A DNA stretch of 64,000 nt from an uncultured Bacteroidota bacterium (lineage in GTDB: Bacteria; Bacteroidota; Bacteroidia; Flavobacteriales; Flavobacteriaceae), in the NCBI GenBank assembly GCA_902554655.1, contig CACDPE010000001.1, forward strand, positions 1-64,000, in the 5' to 3' direction. Shown in pieces: positions 27,200 to 36,026 of this stretch. Made by a program: the position numbers and the translations under genes. Numbering within the stretch: position 1 is the first letter of the stretch; each line of letters opens with the position of its first letter. The notes under the pieces are model-generated. The model was not told the origin of the DNA, made no database searches, and saw only the letters and a list, made by a program, of their open reading frames with translations.

Positions 27200-28576
27200 T
27201 TATTTTGTAAAAAATTTATAAAAATTTGAAATTGTTTCAATTCCGTTGTAATAGTTTGATAATCCGAAGTGTTCATTGGGCGAATGAATAGCATCACTAT
27301 CTAAACCAAATCCCATAAGTATAGTTTTTACACCTAATTCTCTTTCAAATTGAGCGATGATTGGAATAGAACCTCCATCTTTAACAGAAAATGGTTTTTT
27401 ATTATACACAGAATTATAGGCTTCACTTGCAGCTAAATATGCTTTAGAATCAGTATCAGTTATGTAGGGTTCTCCACCATGATGTTCACTAACTTTAAGT
27501 TTCATTCCAGTTGGGGTCATTTTTTTCATGTAATCTTTGAAAAGTTTACTAATTTTCTTCCAATTTTGGTTGCTAACTAACCTCATTGAAATCTTTGCAA
27601 ATGCTTTACTAGGTATTACAGTTTTTGAACCTTCGTCAGTATATCCCCCCCAAATTCCATTAACATCAAGACATGGCCTAATCGATTTTCTTTCTAATGT
27701 AGTGTATGATTTTTCACCAAGTACATCATTGATTTCCAATGAATTTTTAAATTCATTGATATCAAATGGTACTAAGCCGTCTTTTTTTCTTTCTTCATCC
27801 GAATATTCAATTACGTCATCATAAAAGCCGGGAATAGTAATTCTATTATTTTCATCGTGCAAATTAGAAATCATCCTAGCTAACGAATTAATTGGGTTTG
27901 CAACACTTCCTCCGTAAAGACCTGAGTGTAGATCTCGGTTTGGTCCAGTAAGCTCAACTTCTAAGTATGCAAGTCCCCTCAGTCCAGTTGTTATAGAGGG
28001 AATTTCTTTATCAATCATTCCAGTATCTGAGACAAGAATAATATCACATTTAAGTTTTTCTTTATTTTCTTTCACAAAAACTTCTAAATTATCACTTCCA
28101 ATTTCCTCCTCACCTTCAATCATAAACTTTATATTACATGGAACTCCACTAGTATTATTTAAAACCTCAATTGCTTTTAAATGCATATACATTTGACCTT
28201 TATCGTCACAAGATCCTCTTGCAAAGATTGCTCCCTCAGGATGAATATTAGTTTTCTTAATAATTGGTTCGAATGGATCAGAATTCCACAGTTCAATTGG
28301 ATCAACTGGTTGTACATCGTAATGGCCGTAAATTAAAACTGTTGGAAGGTTAGGGTCCTTAATTTTTTCAGCATAAACTATAGGATAACCATCAGTTTCA
28401 CAAATTTCACAATTGTCCAAACCCAAGTTTTTTAATTTATTCATTAAAAAACTTGCAGCATCTCGTATGCTATTTTCATATTCTTTAATTGCACTTATGG
28501 AAGGTATTCTTAATAAATCAAAAAGTTCTTCTAATAATCTTTCTTTATTGTTTTCTATATACGTTTTTACGTCCAT
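27200..28576 (-). CDS. M20-family dipeptidase
   Basis: Zinc metallopeptidase of 458 residues, cytoplasmic (no signal peptide), probably hydrolysing dipeptides from imported peptides. Metal-site motifs: YGHYDVQP near residue 85, RGSCDDKGQ near 120, EGEEEIGS near 153 and SDTGMID, with the C-terminal HSPNEHF. The dimerisation domain insert GLRGLAYLEVELTGPNRDLHSG (quoted in part: NRDLHSGLYGG) is typical of the M20 CNDP-like branch. A single gene facing hemW. Confidence 0.92.
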   Translation of the reverse strand: MDVKTYIENNKERLLEELFDLLRIPSISAIKEYENSIRDAASFLMNKLKNLGLDNCEICETDGYPIVYAEKIKDPNLPTVLIYGHYDVQPVDPIELWNSDPFEPIIKKTNIHPEGAIFARGSCDDKGQMYMHLKAIEVLNNTSGVPCNIKFMIEGEEEIGSDNLEVFVKENKEKLKCDIILVSDTGMIDKEIPSITTGLRGLAYLEVELTGPNRDLHSGLYGGSVANPINSLARMISNLHDENNRITIPGFYDDVIEYSDEERKKDGLVPFDINEFKNSLEINDVLGEKSYTTLERKSIRPCLDVNGIWGGYTDEGSKTVIPSKAFAKISMRLVSNQNWKKISKLFKDYMKKMTPTGMKLKVSEHHGGEPYITDTDSKAYLAASEAYNSVYNKKPFSVKDGGSIPIIAQFERELGVKTILMGFGLDSDAIHSPNEHFGLSNYYNGIETISNFYKFFTK

Positions 28577-28653
28577 AACAAATCTTAAACAAATTTAACT
28601 AAATACAATTTTTATACATTAATAAAACATCTATTTATTTTAATAATCTTGCT

Positions 28654-28661
28654 TATATTTG
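28654..28661 (+). promoter_or_regulatory. Putative -7 element of tRNA-Leu promoter
   Basis: TATATTTG, identical to the element before tRNA-Phe and matching TAnnTTTG, ends 10 bases before the tRNA 5' end. A clear -33 TTG is not seen. Confidence 0.6.
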
Positions 28662-28671
28662 CTTCCGTTTT

Positions 28672-28753
28672 GCGGGTGTGGTGAAATTGGTAGACACGCT
28701 AGATTTAGGATCTAGTGCTTCACGGCGTGGGGGTTCGAGTCCCTTCACCCGCA
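28672..28753 (+). tRNA. tRNA-Leu (anticodon UAG)
   Basis: Acceptor stem GCGGGTG/CACCCGC, anticodon arm CTAGA-TTTAGGA-TCTAG with TAG, a type II variable arm (TGCTTCACGGCGT) and T-arm GGGGG-TTCGAGT-CCCTT. 82 nt including discriminator A, no encoded CCA. Reads CUA and possibly other CUN codons. Confidence 0.97.
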
Positions 28754-28760
28754 CATTAAA

Positions 28761-28786
28761 AACCTCAACTTAATTGAGGTTTTTTT
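28761..28786 (+). terminator. Intrinsic terminator after tRNA-Leu
   Basis: Hairpin AACCTCAA-cttaa-TTGAGGTT followed by a T run (TTTTTTT). It ends the tRNA-Leu transcript 12 bases before the CIA30 gene, which therefore needs its own promoter or readthrough. Confidence 0.9.
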
Positions 28787-28798
28787 AATTTACTTATT

Positions 28799-29350
28799 AT
28801 GATAAAAAAAATATTCATAAAAATATTTATTTTAATTTCAATCCCTATGAATAGTCAAAGTATAGATTTAGTCAACCCTAAAGATAATATTGGTATTGAA
28901 AATTGGATTATTGTGAACGATGATGTAATGGGAGGTATATCAAAATCAAAACTTTACATTGATAACTATAATAATTTAGTATTTAATGGTTATTTATCTC
29001 TGGAAAATAATGGTGGGTTTGCTTCTTGTAGGTTAAACCTAAATGAAGTAAACCTTGCTGGTATCAAATCATTTTCAATTAAATATCGGGGTGATGGTAA
29101 TATTTATAAATTAAGACTTCAACAATCTAATAGAAGGGCTTCATACTCAGTTGACTTTAAATCTAAAAAAGATAATTGGCAGGAAGTTAATTTATCAATC
29201 AAAGATTTCACAGCTACTTGGAGAGGATTTACCTACTCAGATTATCCTGAGATTGAACTCGATAAAATAAATTCATTAGGTATTCAAATTTCAAATAAAC
29301 AAGAGGGAAATTTTAAATTAGAAATTAAGAATATAAAAGTAAATTATTGA
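28799..29350 (+). CDS. CIA30-domain exported protein
   Basis: A 183-residue protein with a signal-like N-terminus (IFIKIFILISIPMNSQS) and one CIA30 domain: IENWIIVNDDVMGGISKS, LENNGGFASCRLNL, IKYRGDGNIYKLRLQ and WQEVNLSIKDF. The fold is a carbohydrate-binding-like jelly roll. In eukaryotes CIA30 assists complex I assembly; in bacteria the role is unknown. Lies alone between the tRNA-Leu terminator and a convergent gene. Confidence 0.85.
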   Translation: MIKKIFIKIFILISIPMNSQSIDLVNPKDNIGIENWIIVNDDVMGGISKSKLYIDNYNNLVFNGYLSLENNGGFASCRLNLNEVNLAGIKSFSIKYRGDGNIYKLRLQQSNRRASYSVDFKSKKDNWQEVNLSIKDFTATWRGFTYSDYPEIELDKINSLGIQISNKQEGNFKLEIKNIKVNY

Positions 29351-29367
29351 TAATTAAATTTAGTTTG

Positions 29368-30084
29368 TTAATTTTTTCTTTTAACCCATATTTCGTGTAA
29401 TGGATCACCTTTACTGCTAAATCCTCTATGGTTCCATTCACCATTAATTAGTTCATAATCAAATTTCAATTTACTACCTACTTTTGAATTATCTCTTGAA
29501 AAAAATTCAATAATCTCAGAATATTTCCCATCTTTTGTTGTGTAAATCCCACCTCCAGTTCCCATGAATTGCTTAGTTTCAGTATTATATGCAATCCATT
29601 GAAATCTTTTTCCAGAAAGTAATTTCATAGTTTTTCTAGGGCCATCAATTTTTCTCATTTGTTTTTTACCATTTCTATATCTACCACCCATTAGCCATGC
29701 ACCTTCTAAATTACCCTCTGATCCATTATCAAATCTATTCCATGTTCTTTGCATTGAGGGAATTGAAATTGAATTTTTATTAATTTTTATTTTAAAAGTA
29801 GTTTCTGAACCAACTCTTTCAGGATTTCTTGTATCAAATTCTACCATCTCAGTCAAATTATCACCTTCAAGCTTCCAGGTACCACCATTTGTATATATGA
29901 ACTCACCTGTTTCAGCATTAAAAATACTTATAGACTGATATCCTTGTGAGGTAAATATAACTATCTGCTTTTCTTTGAAACCATTATAATTTTCATGAAC
30001 TCTTTCCCAAGATCCAACCAGACTTTGGCAATTTATTTCCAATGAAATAAGGAAAATAATAATAATGGAAAATATTTTTTTCAT
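29368..30084 (-). CDS. Exported protein with two internal repeats
   Basis: A 238-residue protein, signal peptide to about EINCQS, then two similar halves. Half one holds GSWERV, FNAETGEFIYTNGG, EMVEFDTRNPERVGS; half two holds GAWLMG, YNTETKQFMGTGGG, EIIEFFSRDNSKVGS. Each half looks like a small lipocalin-type beta barrel. The Cys in the signal (INCQ) does not make a convincing lipobox. Function unknown. Starts inside the waaA stop (ATGA), so it is cotranslated with LPS-core synthesis. Confidence 0.75.
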   Translation of the reverse strand: MKKIFSIIIIFLISLEINCQSLVGSWERVHENYNGFKEKQIVIFTSQGYQSISIFNAETGEFIYTNGGTWKLEGDNLTEMVEFDTRNPERVGSETTFKIKINKNSISIPSMQRTWNRFDNGSEGNLEGAWLMGGRYRNGKKQMRKIDGPRKTMKLLSGKRFQWIAYNTETKQFMGTGGGIYTTKDGKYSEIIEFFSRDNSKVGSKLKFDYELINGEWNHRGFSSKGDPLHEIWVKRKN

Positions 30085-31301
30085 AATGATATACTTTTTA
30101 TAATTCGGTCACTTGCTCCAGTCCTAATTTTTAAATATTTAGAAATTATTTTAGTTAGTTTTTGTCTGTAATTTTCATCAGTAATCAATTTATCAAATTG
30201 ATTATTAAATTCAATTTGATTTTTAATAGAAATAACTCCACCCTTACTAACTAAATCAATAGATTCTAAAAATTTTTTGTAGTTTTTACCAATTACAACA
30301 GGAATATCAAAAACACAAGCTTCTAAGATATTATGTAAACCTGTATTGCCCATTCCTCCCCCGATGTAAGCAATTTTACAATAACTATATAATTTTTTTA
30401 GGTCGCCAATAGTATCTACTAATAAAATATTAGATTGAATTTTTTCATCTGAAAAATAGGAAACTGGAACTGAAAAATTATGTTTAATTCTTTTTAAATT
30501 ATCATTTGAAGTATTATGTGGTGCAATTATCCAAAATAAATCTTCATGATTATTTTTTTTAATATATTCTATAATAATTTCTTCATCTTCTTTCCAAGTA
30601 CTTCCACAAACAATTATTTTTTTATTTTTCGATAACTCCTCAAATTTATCAATCCTATTGTTAAGATTTAACTGAAGTTTTACTCTTTCAATTTTTAAAC
30701 TTCCAACAATTTCAACATTATTTATTTCATTTTCATTAAGTATATTTTTAGAATTTTGATCTTGTACAAAAATTTTATCAAATGTTTTTATTTTATTTCT
30801 TATCCATGAATTAAAAAAAATAAAATACCAGTCTTTTTTTTTGAAGTCAGCTTCAATCAAATATTTTTTCGATCCATGATGATTTAATTCATCAATATAA
30901 TTAGGCCATATTTCTGACTTTACGAAAATTGAAATACATGGATTAATTATTTTAATAAATTTTTGAGAATTTGCTTTAGTGTCTAATGGTAAATAAAAAG
31001 TGTAATCAATTTCACTTATTCTTTTTTTTAATTTAAAACCTGATTCAGAAAAAAAAGTTAAAATAATTTTGTAATTAAATTTTTTTTTTAATTTAATTAT
31101 CAACGGTACTGCTAGTTCATATTCACCGAGTGATGCAGCATGAACCCAAATATGATTATCTCCAAAATTAATTGATGAAGATATTTTATTAAAAGTATCT
31201 TTTCTAAATTCTAAAAACCTTTTAACCCTTTTATTAAAAATACCTATTGCAGGAAGAACTGATGCTACTAGATTTATTAATATTCTGTATAATAAATTCA
31301 T
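30081..31301 (-). CDS. waaA: 3-deoxy-D-manno-octulosonic acid (Kdo) transferase
   Basis: Adds Kdo to lipid A at the inner membrane. GT30 family, 406 residues: N-terminal membrane-associated segment, the acceptor-site motif HAASLGEYELAVPLI with the catalytic Glu, FVKSEIWPNYI, and the C-terminal donor-site segments YIGGGMGNTGLHNILEA and PVVIGKNYKKF. ATG at 31301 is preferred to the TTG one codon upstream. Shows that the organism makes Kdo-containing LPS, consistent with lptC. Confidence 0.95.
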   Translation of the reverse strand: MNLLYRILINLVASVLPAIGIFNKRVKRFLEFRKDTFNKISSSINFGDNHIWVHAASLGEYELAVPLIIKLKKKFNYKIILTFFSESGFKLKKRISEIDYTFYLPLDTKANSQKFIKIINPCISIFVKSEIWPNYIDELNHHGSKKYLIEADFKKKDWYFIFFNSWIRNKIKTFDKIFVQDQNSKNILNENEINNVEIVGSLKIERVKLQLNLNNRIDKFEELSKNKKIIVCGSTWKEDEEIIIEYIKKNNHEDLFWIIAPHNTSNDNLKRIKHNFSVPVSYFSDEKIQSNILLVDTIGDLKKLYSYCKIAYIGGGMGNTGLHNILEACVFDIPVVIGKNYKKFLESIDLVSKGGVISIKNQIEFNNQFDKLITDENYRQKLTKIISKYLKIRTGASDRIIKSISL

Positions 31302-31353
31302 CAATACTAAAGTAATACATTTAGAAATAGTAAATTTGGATTAAATTTTTTTT

Positions 31354-32505
31354 ATGAAAAAAATTCAAATGGTAGACCTTCAAAGTCAGTATAATAAGAT
31401 TAAGGATGTTGTTGATAGTTCTATCATTAATGTAATGGAAAATGCCTCATTTATAAATGGTCCGACTGTAAAAAGTTTTCAAAAAAATCTTGAAGATTAC
31501 CTTGGAGTTAAGCATGTAATTCCTTGTGCCAACGGAACTGATGCCTTGCAGATAGCTATGATGTCCTTAGATTTGAAACCTGGAGATGAAGTAATTACCA
31601 CAAACTTTACTTTTGCAGCTACCGTAGAGGTCATATCTCTTCTGAATTTAAAACCTGTTTTAGTTGATGTAGAAATAGATAGCTTTAATATTGATTGTAA
31701 CAAGATAAAAAAAGCCATTACTTCAAAAACAAAAGCAATTGTTCCAGTTCATTTGTTTGGACAGTCTGCCGATATGGAAAAAGTTATGCAAATAGCTAAA
31801 GAATATAATCTTTATGTTATTGAAGATAATGCTCAAGCTATAGGTGCTTCGTTTCAGTTCAGCTCGGGAATTAAAAGAAAAACTGGGACTATTGGAGATA
31901 TAGGCACTACATCTTTTTTTCCTTCAAAAAATCTAGGTTGTTTTGGTGATGGTGGAGCTTTATTCACAAACAACGACGACTTAGCTTATAAGATTAGAGG
32001 AATCGTGAATCACGGCATGTATGAAAGATATCATCACGATGTTGTTGGTGTTAATTCAAGATTAGATTCAGTTCAGGCTGCAGTCTTGGATGCAAAATTA
32101 CCACACTTAAATTCTTACAATAAATCACGACAAACATCAGCAAAAAAATATACTGAGCTATTAAAAGGTTGTGACAAAATAAAAACCCCTATGTTTTCTA
32201 ATGGATGTATAGATGTATGTTCAAATTGTCATTGTCATGTTTTTCATCAATACACAATTAGAATTCTAGACGATAAAAGAGATGATCTTTCAAAATATTT
32301 ATCTGATTTGAAAATACCTTTTGGTATATATTACCCAATACCTTTACATAAACAGAAGGCATATAAAAATAAAGATTATGATAATGAAGATTTTTTAAAT
32401 ACAAACCTTTTATCAAGCCAAGTTATCTCCTTACCAATGCATTCCGAATTGACTGATGAACAGATTGAATATATTTCAGGAAAAATAACTAAATTTTTAA
32501 GCTAA
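31354..32505 (+). CDS. DegT/DnrJ/EryC1/StrS sugar aminotransferase
   Basis: PLP-dependent aminotransferase of 383 residues that makes amino sugars for surface glycans. Signature segments: FINGPTVKSFQKNLEDYLGV, CANGTDALQIAM, TNFTFAATVEVI, EDNAQAIGASF and the PLP-Lys motif FFPSKNLGCFGDGGA. A Cys/His cluster CIDVCSNCHCHVFHQY near residue 290 is unusual. Divergent from waaA across about 50 bp, which supports an LPS or surface-sugar role. The exact nucleotide-sugar substrate cannot be told. Its 3' end overlaps fabD by 9 bp. Confidence 0.9.
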   Translation: MKKIQMVDLQSQYNKIKDVVDSSIINVMENASFINGPTVKSFQKNLEDYLGVKHVIPCANGTDALQIAMMSLDLKPGDEVITTNFTFAATVEVISLLNLKPVLVDVEIDSFNIDCNKIKKAITSKTKAIVPVHLFGQSADMEKVMQIAKEYNLYVIEDNAQAIGASFQFSSGIKRKTGTIGDIGTTSFFPSKNLGCFGDGGALFTNNDDLAYKIRGIVNHGMYERYHHDVVGVNSRLDSVQAAVLDAKLPHLNSYNKSRQTSAKKYTELLKGCDKIKTPMFSNGCIDVCSNCHCHVFHQYTIRILDDKRDDLSKYLSDLKIPFGIYYPIPLHKQKAYKNKDYDNEDFLNTNLLSSQVISLPMHSELTDEQIEYISGKITKFLS

Positions 32506-33378
32506 AGCTGATCTAGTTGAGCAGTCCCTATTAATTTTTCTGATTAGCCCTTGTAAAACTTTACCTGGACCAACCTCAATAAAATCATTAATACCATCAT
32601 TAATCATATTATTTACAGTTTGTGTCCAAAGTACAGGGTTTGTTAACTGGTTGATTAAATTATTTTTTATTTCACTAATTACTACAGTCTTATTAGAATT
32701 AAAATTTTGATAGATTGGACATGATGGTTCGCTAAAATTAGTATTGTCAATTGCTTCTTTAAGTTCAGACTTTGCATCATTCATCAATGATGAATGAAAT
32801 GCCCCGCTAACAGGAAGAATTAGGCTTCTTCTTGCACCTAATGAATTAAATTTTTCACAAATATCTTTTACAGAATTAATTTCACCTGAAATAACAACCT
32901 GTCCTGGACAATTAAAGTTTGCGGCAATTACATTTCCGTTATAATTTCTACATATTTCTTTAATTTTTTCATCATCTAATCCTAGAATTGCTGCCATTGT
33001 TCCATTAGTATTTTCACAAGATTTTTGCATAGCTTTTGCTCTGAGAAAAACTAATTTAAGACCATCTTCAAATGATATTGTATTATTAGCAACTAATGCA
33101 GAAAACTCTCCAAGTGAGTGACCAGCAACAGCTGCAGGTGATTGGGTTTCCCTTAGAATTGTTAGCTCTGCAATTGAATGTAAAAAAATAGCCGGTTGAG
33201 TTACCTTAGTTTGCTTTAATTCATCATCACTACCTCTAAACATAATTTTTGATAATGAAAATCCTAAAACTTCATCACTTTGATCAAACAAAAGTTTTAC
33301 TTTTTTATTTGACTTATATAACTCATGACCCATTCCTGAGAATTGAGATCCTTGTCCGGGAAATACAAATGCACTCAT
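32497..33378 (-). CDS. fabD: Malonyl-CoA:ACP transacylase
   Basis: Loads malonyl units onto acyl carrier protein for fatty-acid synthesis. 293 residues: FPGQGSQFSGMG at the N-terminus, nucleophile Ser in VAGHSLGEFSALVA, the Arg site (FLRAKAMQ) and catalytic His in SGAFHSSLM. It lies 5 bp downstream of the 2TM-DHFR gene on the same strand, so the two are probably cotranscribed. Confidence 0.95.
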   Translation of the reverse strand: MSAFVFPGQGSQFSGMGHELYKSNKKVKLLFDQSDEVLGFSLSKIMFRGSDDELKQTKVTQPAIFLHSIAELTILRETQSPAAVAGHSLGEFSALVANNTISFEDGLKLVFLRAKAMQKSCENTNGTMAAILGLDDEKIKEICRNYNGNVIAANFNCPGQVVISGEINSVKDICEKFNSLGARRSLILPVSGAFHSSLMNDAKSELKEAIDNTNFSEPSCPIYQNFNSNKTVVISEIKNNLINQLTNPVLWTQTVNNMINDGINDFIEVGPGKVLQGLIRKINRDCSTRSALA

Positions 33379-33383
33379 TTTAT

Positions 33384-34271
33384 CTATTGTTTTTTATCAT
33401 ATCTAATAAAAGTAAAGTCGTAATTATGTTTTAAATCTTTTTTTCTTTGATCTCTTTGAACTTCAATCCATTTTTCAGGATCAATTTGAGGAAAATATGT
33501 ATCTCCATCAAATTCATGATGAACTCTTGTTAATTCAATTCTATCAGCAATTTCCATTGCTAATTTATAGATCTCTCCTCCTCCAATTATGAAAGGCTGT
33601 TTATCGTTTTTTGATTTTTCAAGAGCTTCATTTAGAGATGAAACTACGGTTATATTATCAGCAACATAATCAGAATTTCGAGTAATAACAATATTAGTCC
33701 GATTTGGAAGAGCCTTGGGCATAGACTCAAATGTTTTTCTTCCCATTATAACATGATGATTTTTTGTTAAGTTTTTAAAGTGTTTTAAATCATCGCTTAA
33801 ATGCCAAATAAGCTTATTTTCTTTACCAATAACATTATTTTCATCAGCTGCAGCGATTATTGTTATTAAATTTGATTTACTGTAAAATGTTTCAGATTTA
33901 GAAATTACTTCTGCTTCACTATAGTGTTCTTTTTTAAGTTCTAAAATTTTATTTCTTTGTAATTCCATCAATAATCTAGTTTGCTTTTTTTGCCATTTTT
34001 TTCCTAAAAATCTATTAGTTACATAAACATCAAAAGCGTGAAATAAAATTAAAAAACACCAAACAAGAAAAATCCATACAGACCAGGAGTATTTTAAAAA
34101 TATTAATTCATTCCCAATCTTTAAAAGAAAGTTCAGGACAAATAAAAATGAAGAAAAAAATAAAAAAATTATAAAATGATAGTAGAGTAATTTTTTTTGA
34201 CGAATTCTTTTTTGTGCATTTTCAAGAAATTCTATTTGTTCTTGATCAATTTTGGAACTACTTTTATCCAT
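33384..34271 (-). CDS. folA: 2TM-domain - dihydrofolate reductase fusion
   Basis: A 295-residue protein with two parts. Residues 1-125 form a 2TM domain (QIEFLENAQKRIRQKK, then membrane helices at about 34-55 and 65-85, then a long basic/acidic helix). Residues 135-293 are a complete dihydrofolate reductase: ITIIAAADENNVIGKENKLI, SDDLKHFK with the catalytic acid, IMGRKTFESMPK, FIIGGGEIY and YFPQIDPEKW. Standard DHFR is about 165 residues and soluble; here the enzyme would be tethered to the membrane, with its domain on the cytoplasmic face. No Met sits at the DHFR boundary (SNLITIIAA), so the fusion looks genuine. Confidence 0.9.
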   Translation of the reverse strand: MDKSSSKIDQEQIEFLENAQKRIRQKKLLYYHFIIFLFFSSFLFVLNFLLKIGNELIFLKYSWSVWIFLVWCFLILFHAFDVYVTNRFLGKKWQKKQTRLLMELQRNKILELKKEHYSEAEVISKSETFYSKSNLITIIAAADENNVIGKENKLIWHLSDDLKHFKNLTKNHHVIMGRKTFESMPKALPNRTNIVITRNSDYVADNITVVSSLNEALEKSKNDKQPFIIGGGEIYKLAMEIADRIELTRVHHEFDGDTYFPQIDPEKWIEVQRDQRKKDLKHNYDFTFIRYDKKQ

Positions 34272-34303
34272 TGTGATGCTAAATTAAAACAATATATTAT
34301 TAA

Positions 34304-35380
34304 ATGAGATTTATAAAACAAAAAAACGAGATCTATTTTGATAATGCCAAAATGGGGCCAATTTATGAGGAACTCTATAATTGGAGACTTTCATATGAAA
34401 GCAATCTTTTTAATAATAAAAGTAGTGTTAGAGATGGTCACGAAATATTTTTCAAAAAATTAAAGTCTCATGTTAAGTCATTCTTTAATGCACAAAATGA
34501 TGATGTTTTATTTTCAAATAGTTTTACAAGTGGTTTTAATAAATTACTAAGTAATATCGATAAAAAAGCAAAGTTTTTGTGTATAAAAAGGGATTATCCA
34601 TCAATTAGTAAATCAATTAAAAATTTCAATTTTAAGTTAGTTGAATTAGGATATATGGAAAATATTGAGGAGTTAATTTTGCGTGGTGTCATAAAACATA
34701 AGCCAAACGTTTTAGTTGTATCCATTGTTCAATATATAGATGGGCTAAAATTAAATTTGGATTTCATTAAAAAATTAAAACAACAATTCAGTGATTTAAT
34801 AATTATTGGTGATGGAACTCAGTACTTGGGATCTGAAAAATTCAGTTTCACGGATTCAGGTTTTGACATTGTTATTTCAAGTGGATATAAATGGTTGTTT
34901 TCTGGATATGGAAATGCAATAATGTTATTTAAAAAAGATTTTTACAAAAATAAGTTTGTAAATAAAAGTCGATTAAGAATACATAAAATTATTGAATCTG
35001 GCCATTTGGATTTATTTTCTTTTGGAAGTTTAAATATTTCATTATCTATAATGGAAAAAGAAATCGATTTAATTTCCAACAAAATAAAATCATTATCTAA
35101 AAAAATGACTTTAGGTTTAAAAAAAAGAAACTTATTAGGAATAGTTCACAAAAAAAGAGCCGAACATTCTTCAATTTTTAACATAGTAGATAATAATGGG
35201 GAATTACATAAATATTTGTCTGAACGTAATATAAAAACATCGATACGTGGAAAAGGATGTAGAATAAGCTTAGCTAGTTATAACTCTTTTGATGAAATTG
35301 AAAAATTTCTGAATCTTTTAGATAATTTTTATCATTCCACTTTAAACATTGATATACCCGAATCAGAATTACTTCCTTGA
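34304..35380 (+). CDS. Class V PLP aminotransferase, cysteine-desulfurase-like fold
   Basis: A 358-residue PLP enzyme. FDNAKMGPIYEEL at the N-terminus, GDGTQYLG for the cofactor Asp, and the Schiff-base Lys in ISSGYKWLFSGYG. The C-terminal substrate motif reads IRGKGCRISLASYNSFDEIEKFL, closer to isopenicillin-epimerase or kynureninase-like members than to SufS; the RxGxxC loop of desulfurases is not seen. Substrate unknown. Divergent from the 2TM-DHFR gene and overlapping the convergent FN3 lipoprotein by 49 bp. Confidence 0.8.
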   Translation: MRFIKQKNEIYFDNAKMGPIYEELYNWRLSYESNLFNNKSSVRDGHEIFFKKLKSHVKSFFNAQNDDVLFSNSFTSGFNKLLSNIDKKAKFLCIKRDYPSISKSIKNFNFKLVELGYMENIEELILRGVIKHKPNVLVVSIVQYIDGLKLNLDFIKKLKQQFSDLIIIGDGTQYLGSEKFSFTDSGFDIVISSGYKWLFSGYGNAIMLFKKDFYKNKFVNKSRLRIHKIIESGHLDLFSFGSLNISLSIMEKEIDLISNKIKSLSKKMTLGLKKRNLLGIVHKKRAEHSSIFNIVDNNGELHKYLSERNIKTSIRGKGCRISLASYNSFDEIEKFLNLLDNFYHSTLNIDIPESELLP

Positions 35381-36021
35381 TTATCTTTTGTGATAATCTT
35401 CCAATAGTAAGTTCCACTTTCAGAAATAGTATGATTTAATGATGATGAAGTGTGATTAGATTTTATACTTGTTGTCGGTGGATTTGATTTCCCTAAATAA
35501 ATATCATAAGTCAAATTATCACTTGCATTAGCATCAGAACCTGACCACTCTAATTTAACTACACCTTTGCTTACAGTCGATTCAGACTTCGGTGAAACAA
35601 TATCAGCAGGAAAAGGGGCATAATTAGATGTTTGTTCTCCTTTTAAATAAAATTTCCATGTTGCACTTGTCGCTGTTTGGGTACTATCACTATTCGACGA
35701 AACTACATACCATGAATAGGGCTGACCAACCTCAAGTTTAATAGTAGCTTTAGTTGAAGTAGTGGTCAAATTAGCACTCTCAGTGTTTGTTAGTAAATTT
35801 TTAACAATAACTGTATAGCTATCTGTGTTGTCCGATGCATTCCATGAAAACTCAACATCTTCACCATCTAGACATTCAGTTTGATTTGCTGGCGCAATCA
35901 ATGTAGTTAGTTTTGGAGGTTCAGGGGGTGGAGGTGGAGGTGGAGTATCTCCTCCTTCACCGCTTTCACCGCTACATGACATTAATAATATAAAAATTGG
36001 TAAGATTAATAATTTTTTCAT
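35332..36021 (-). CDS. Lipoprotein with fibronectin-III-like domains
   Basis: A 229-residue lipoprotein (lipobox ILLMSC) with a Gly/Glu patch and a seven-proline linker, then two FN3-like beta sandwiches: about residues 38-125 (VEFSWNASDNTDSYTVIVKN, PYSWYVVSS) and 135-229 (VKLEWSGSDANASDNLTYDI, GTYYWKIITKD). Probably displayed on the outer membrane; binding partner unknown. It starts just 5 bp after the stop of the large T9SS protein on the same strand, so the pair is likely one transcript. Confidence 0.82.
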   Translation of the reverse strand: MKKLLILPIFILLMSCSGESGEGGDTPPPPPPPEPPKLTTLIAPANQTECLDGEDVEFSWNASDNTDSYTVIVKNLLTNTESANLTTTSTKATIKLEVGQPYSWYVVSSNSDSTQTATSATWKFYLKGEQTSNYAPFPADIVSPKSESTVSKGVVKLEWSGSDANASDNLTYDIYLGKSNPPTTSIKSNHTSSSLNHTISESGTYYWKIITKDNQGSNSDSGISMFKVE

Positions 36022-36026
36022 AAAAT

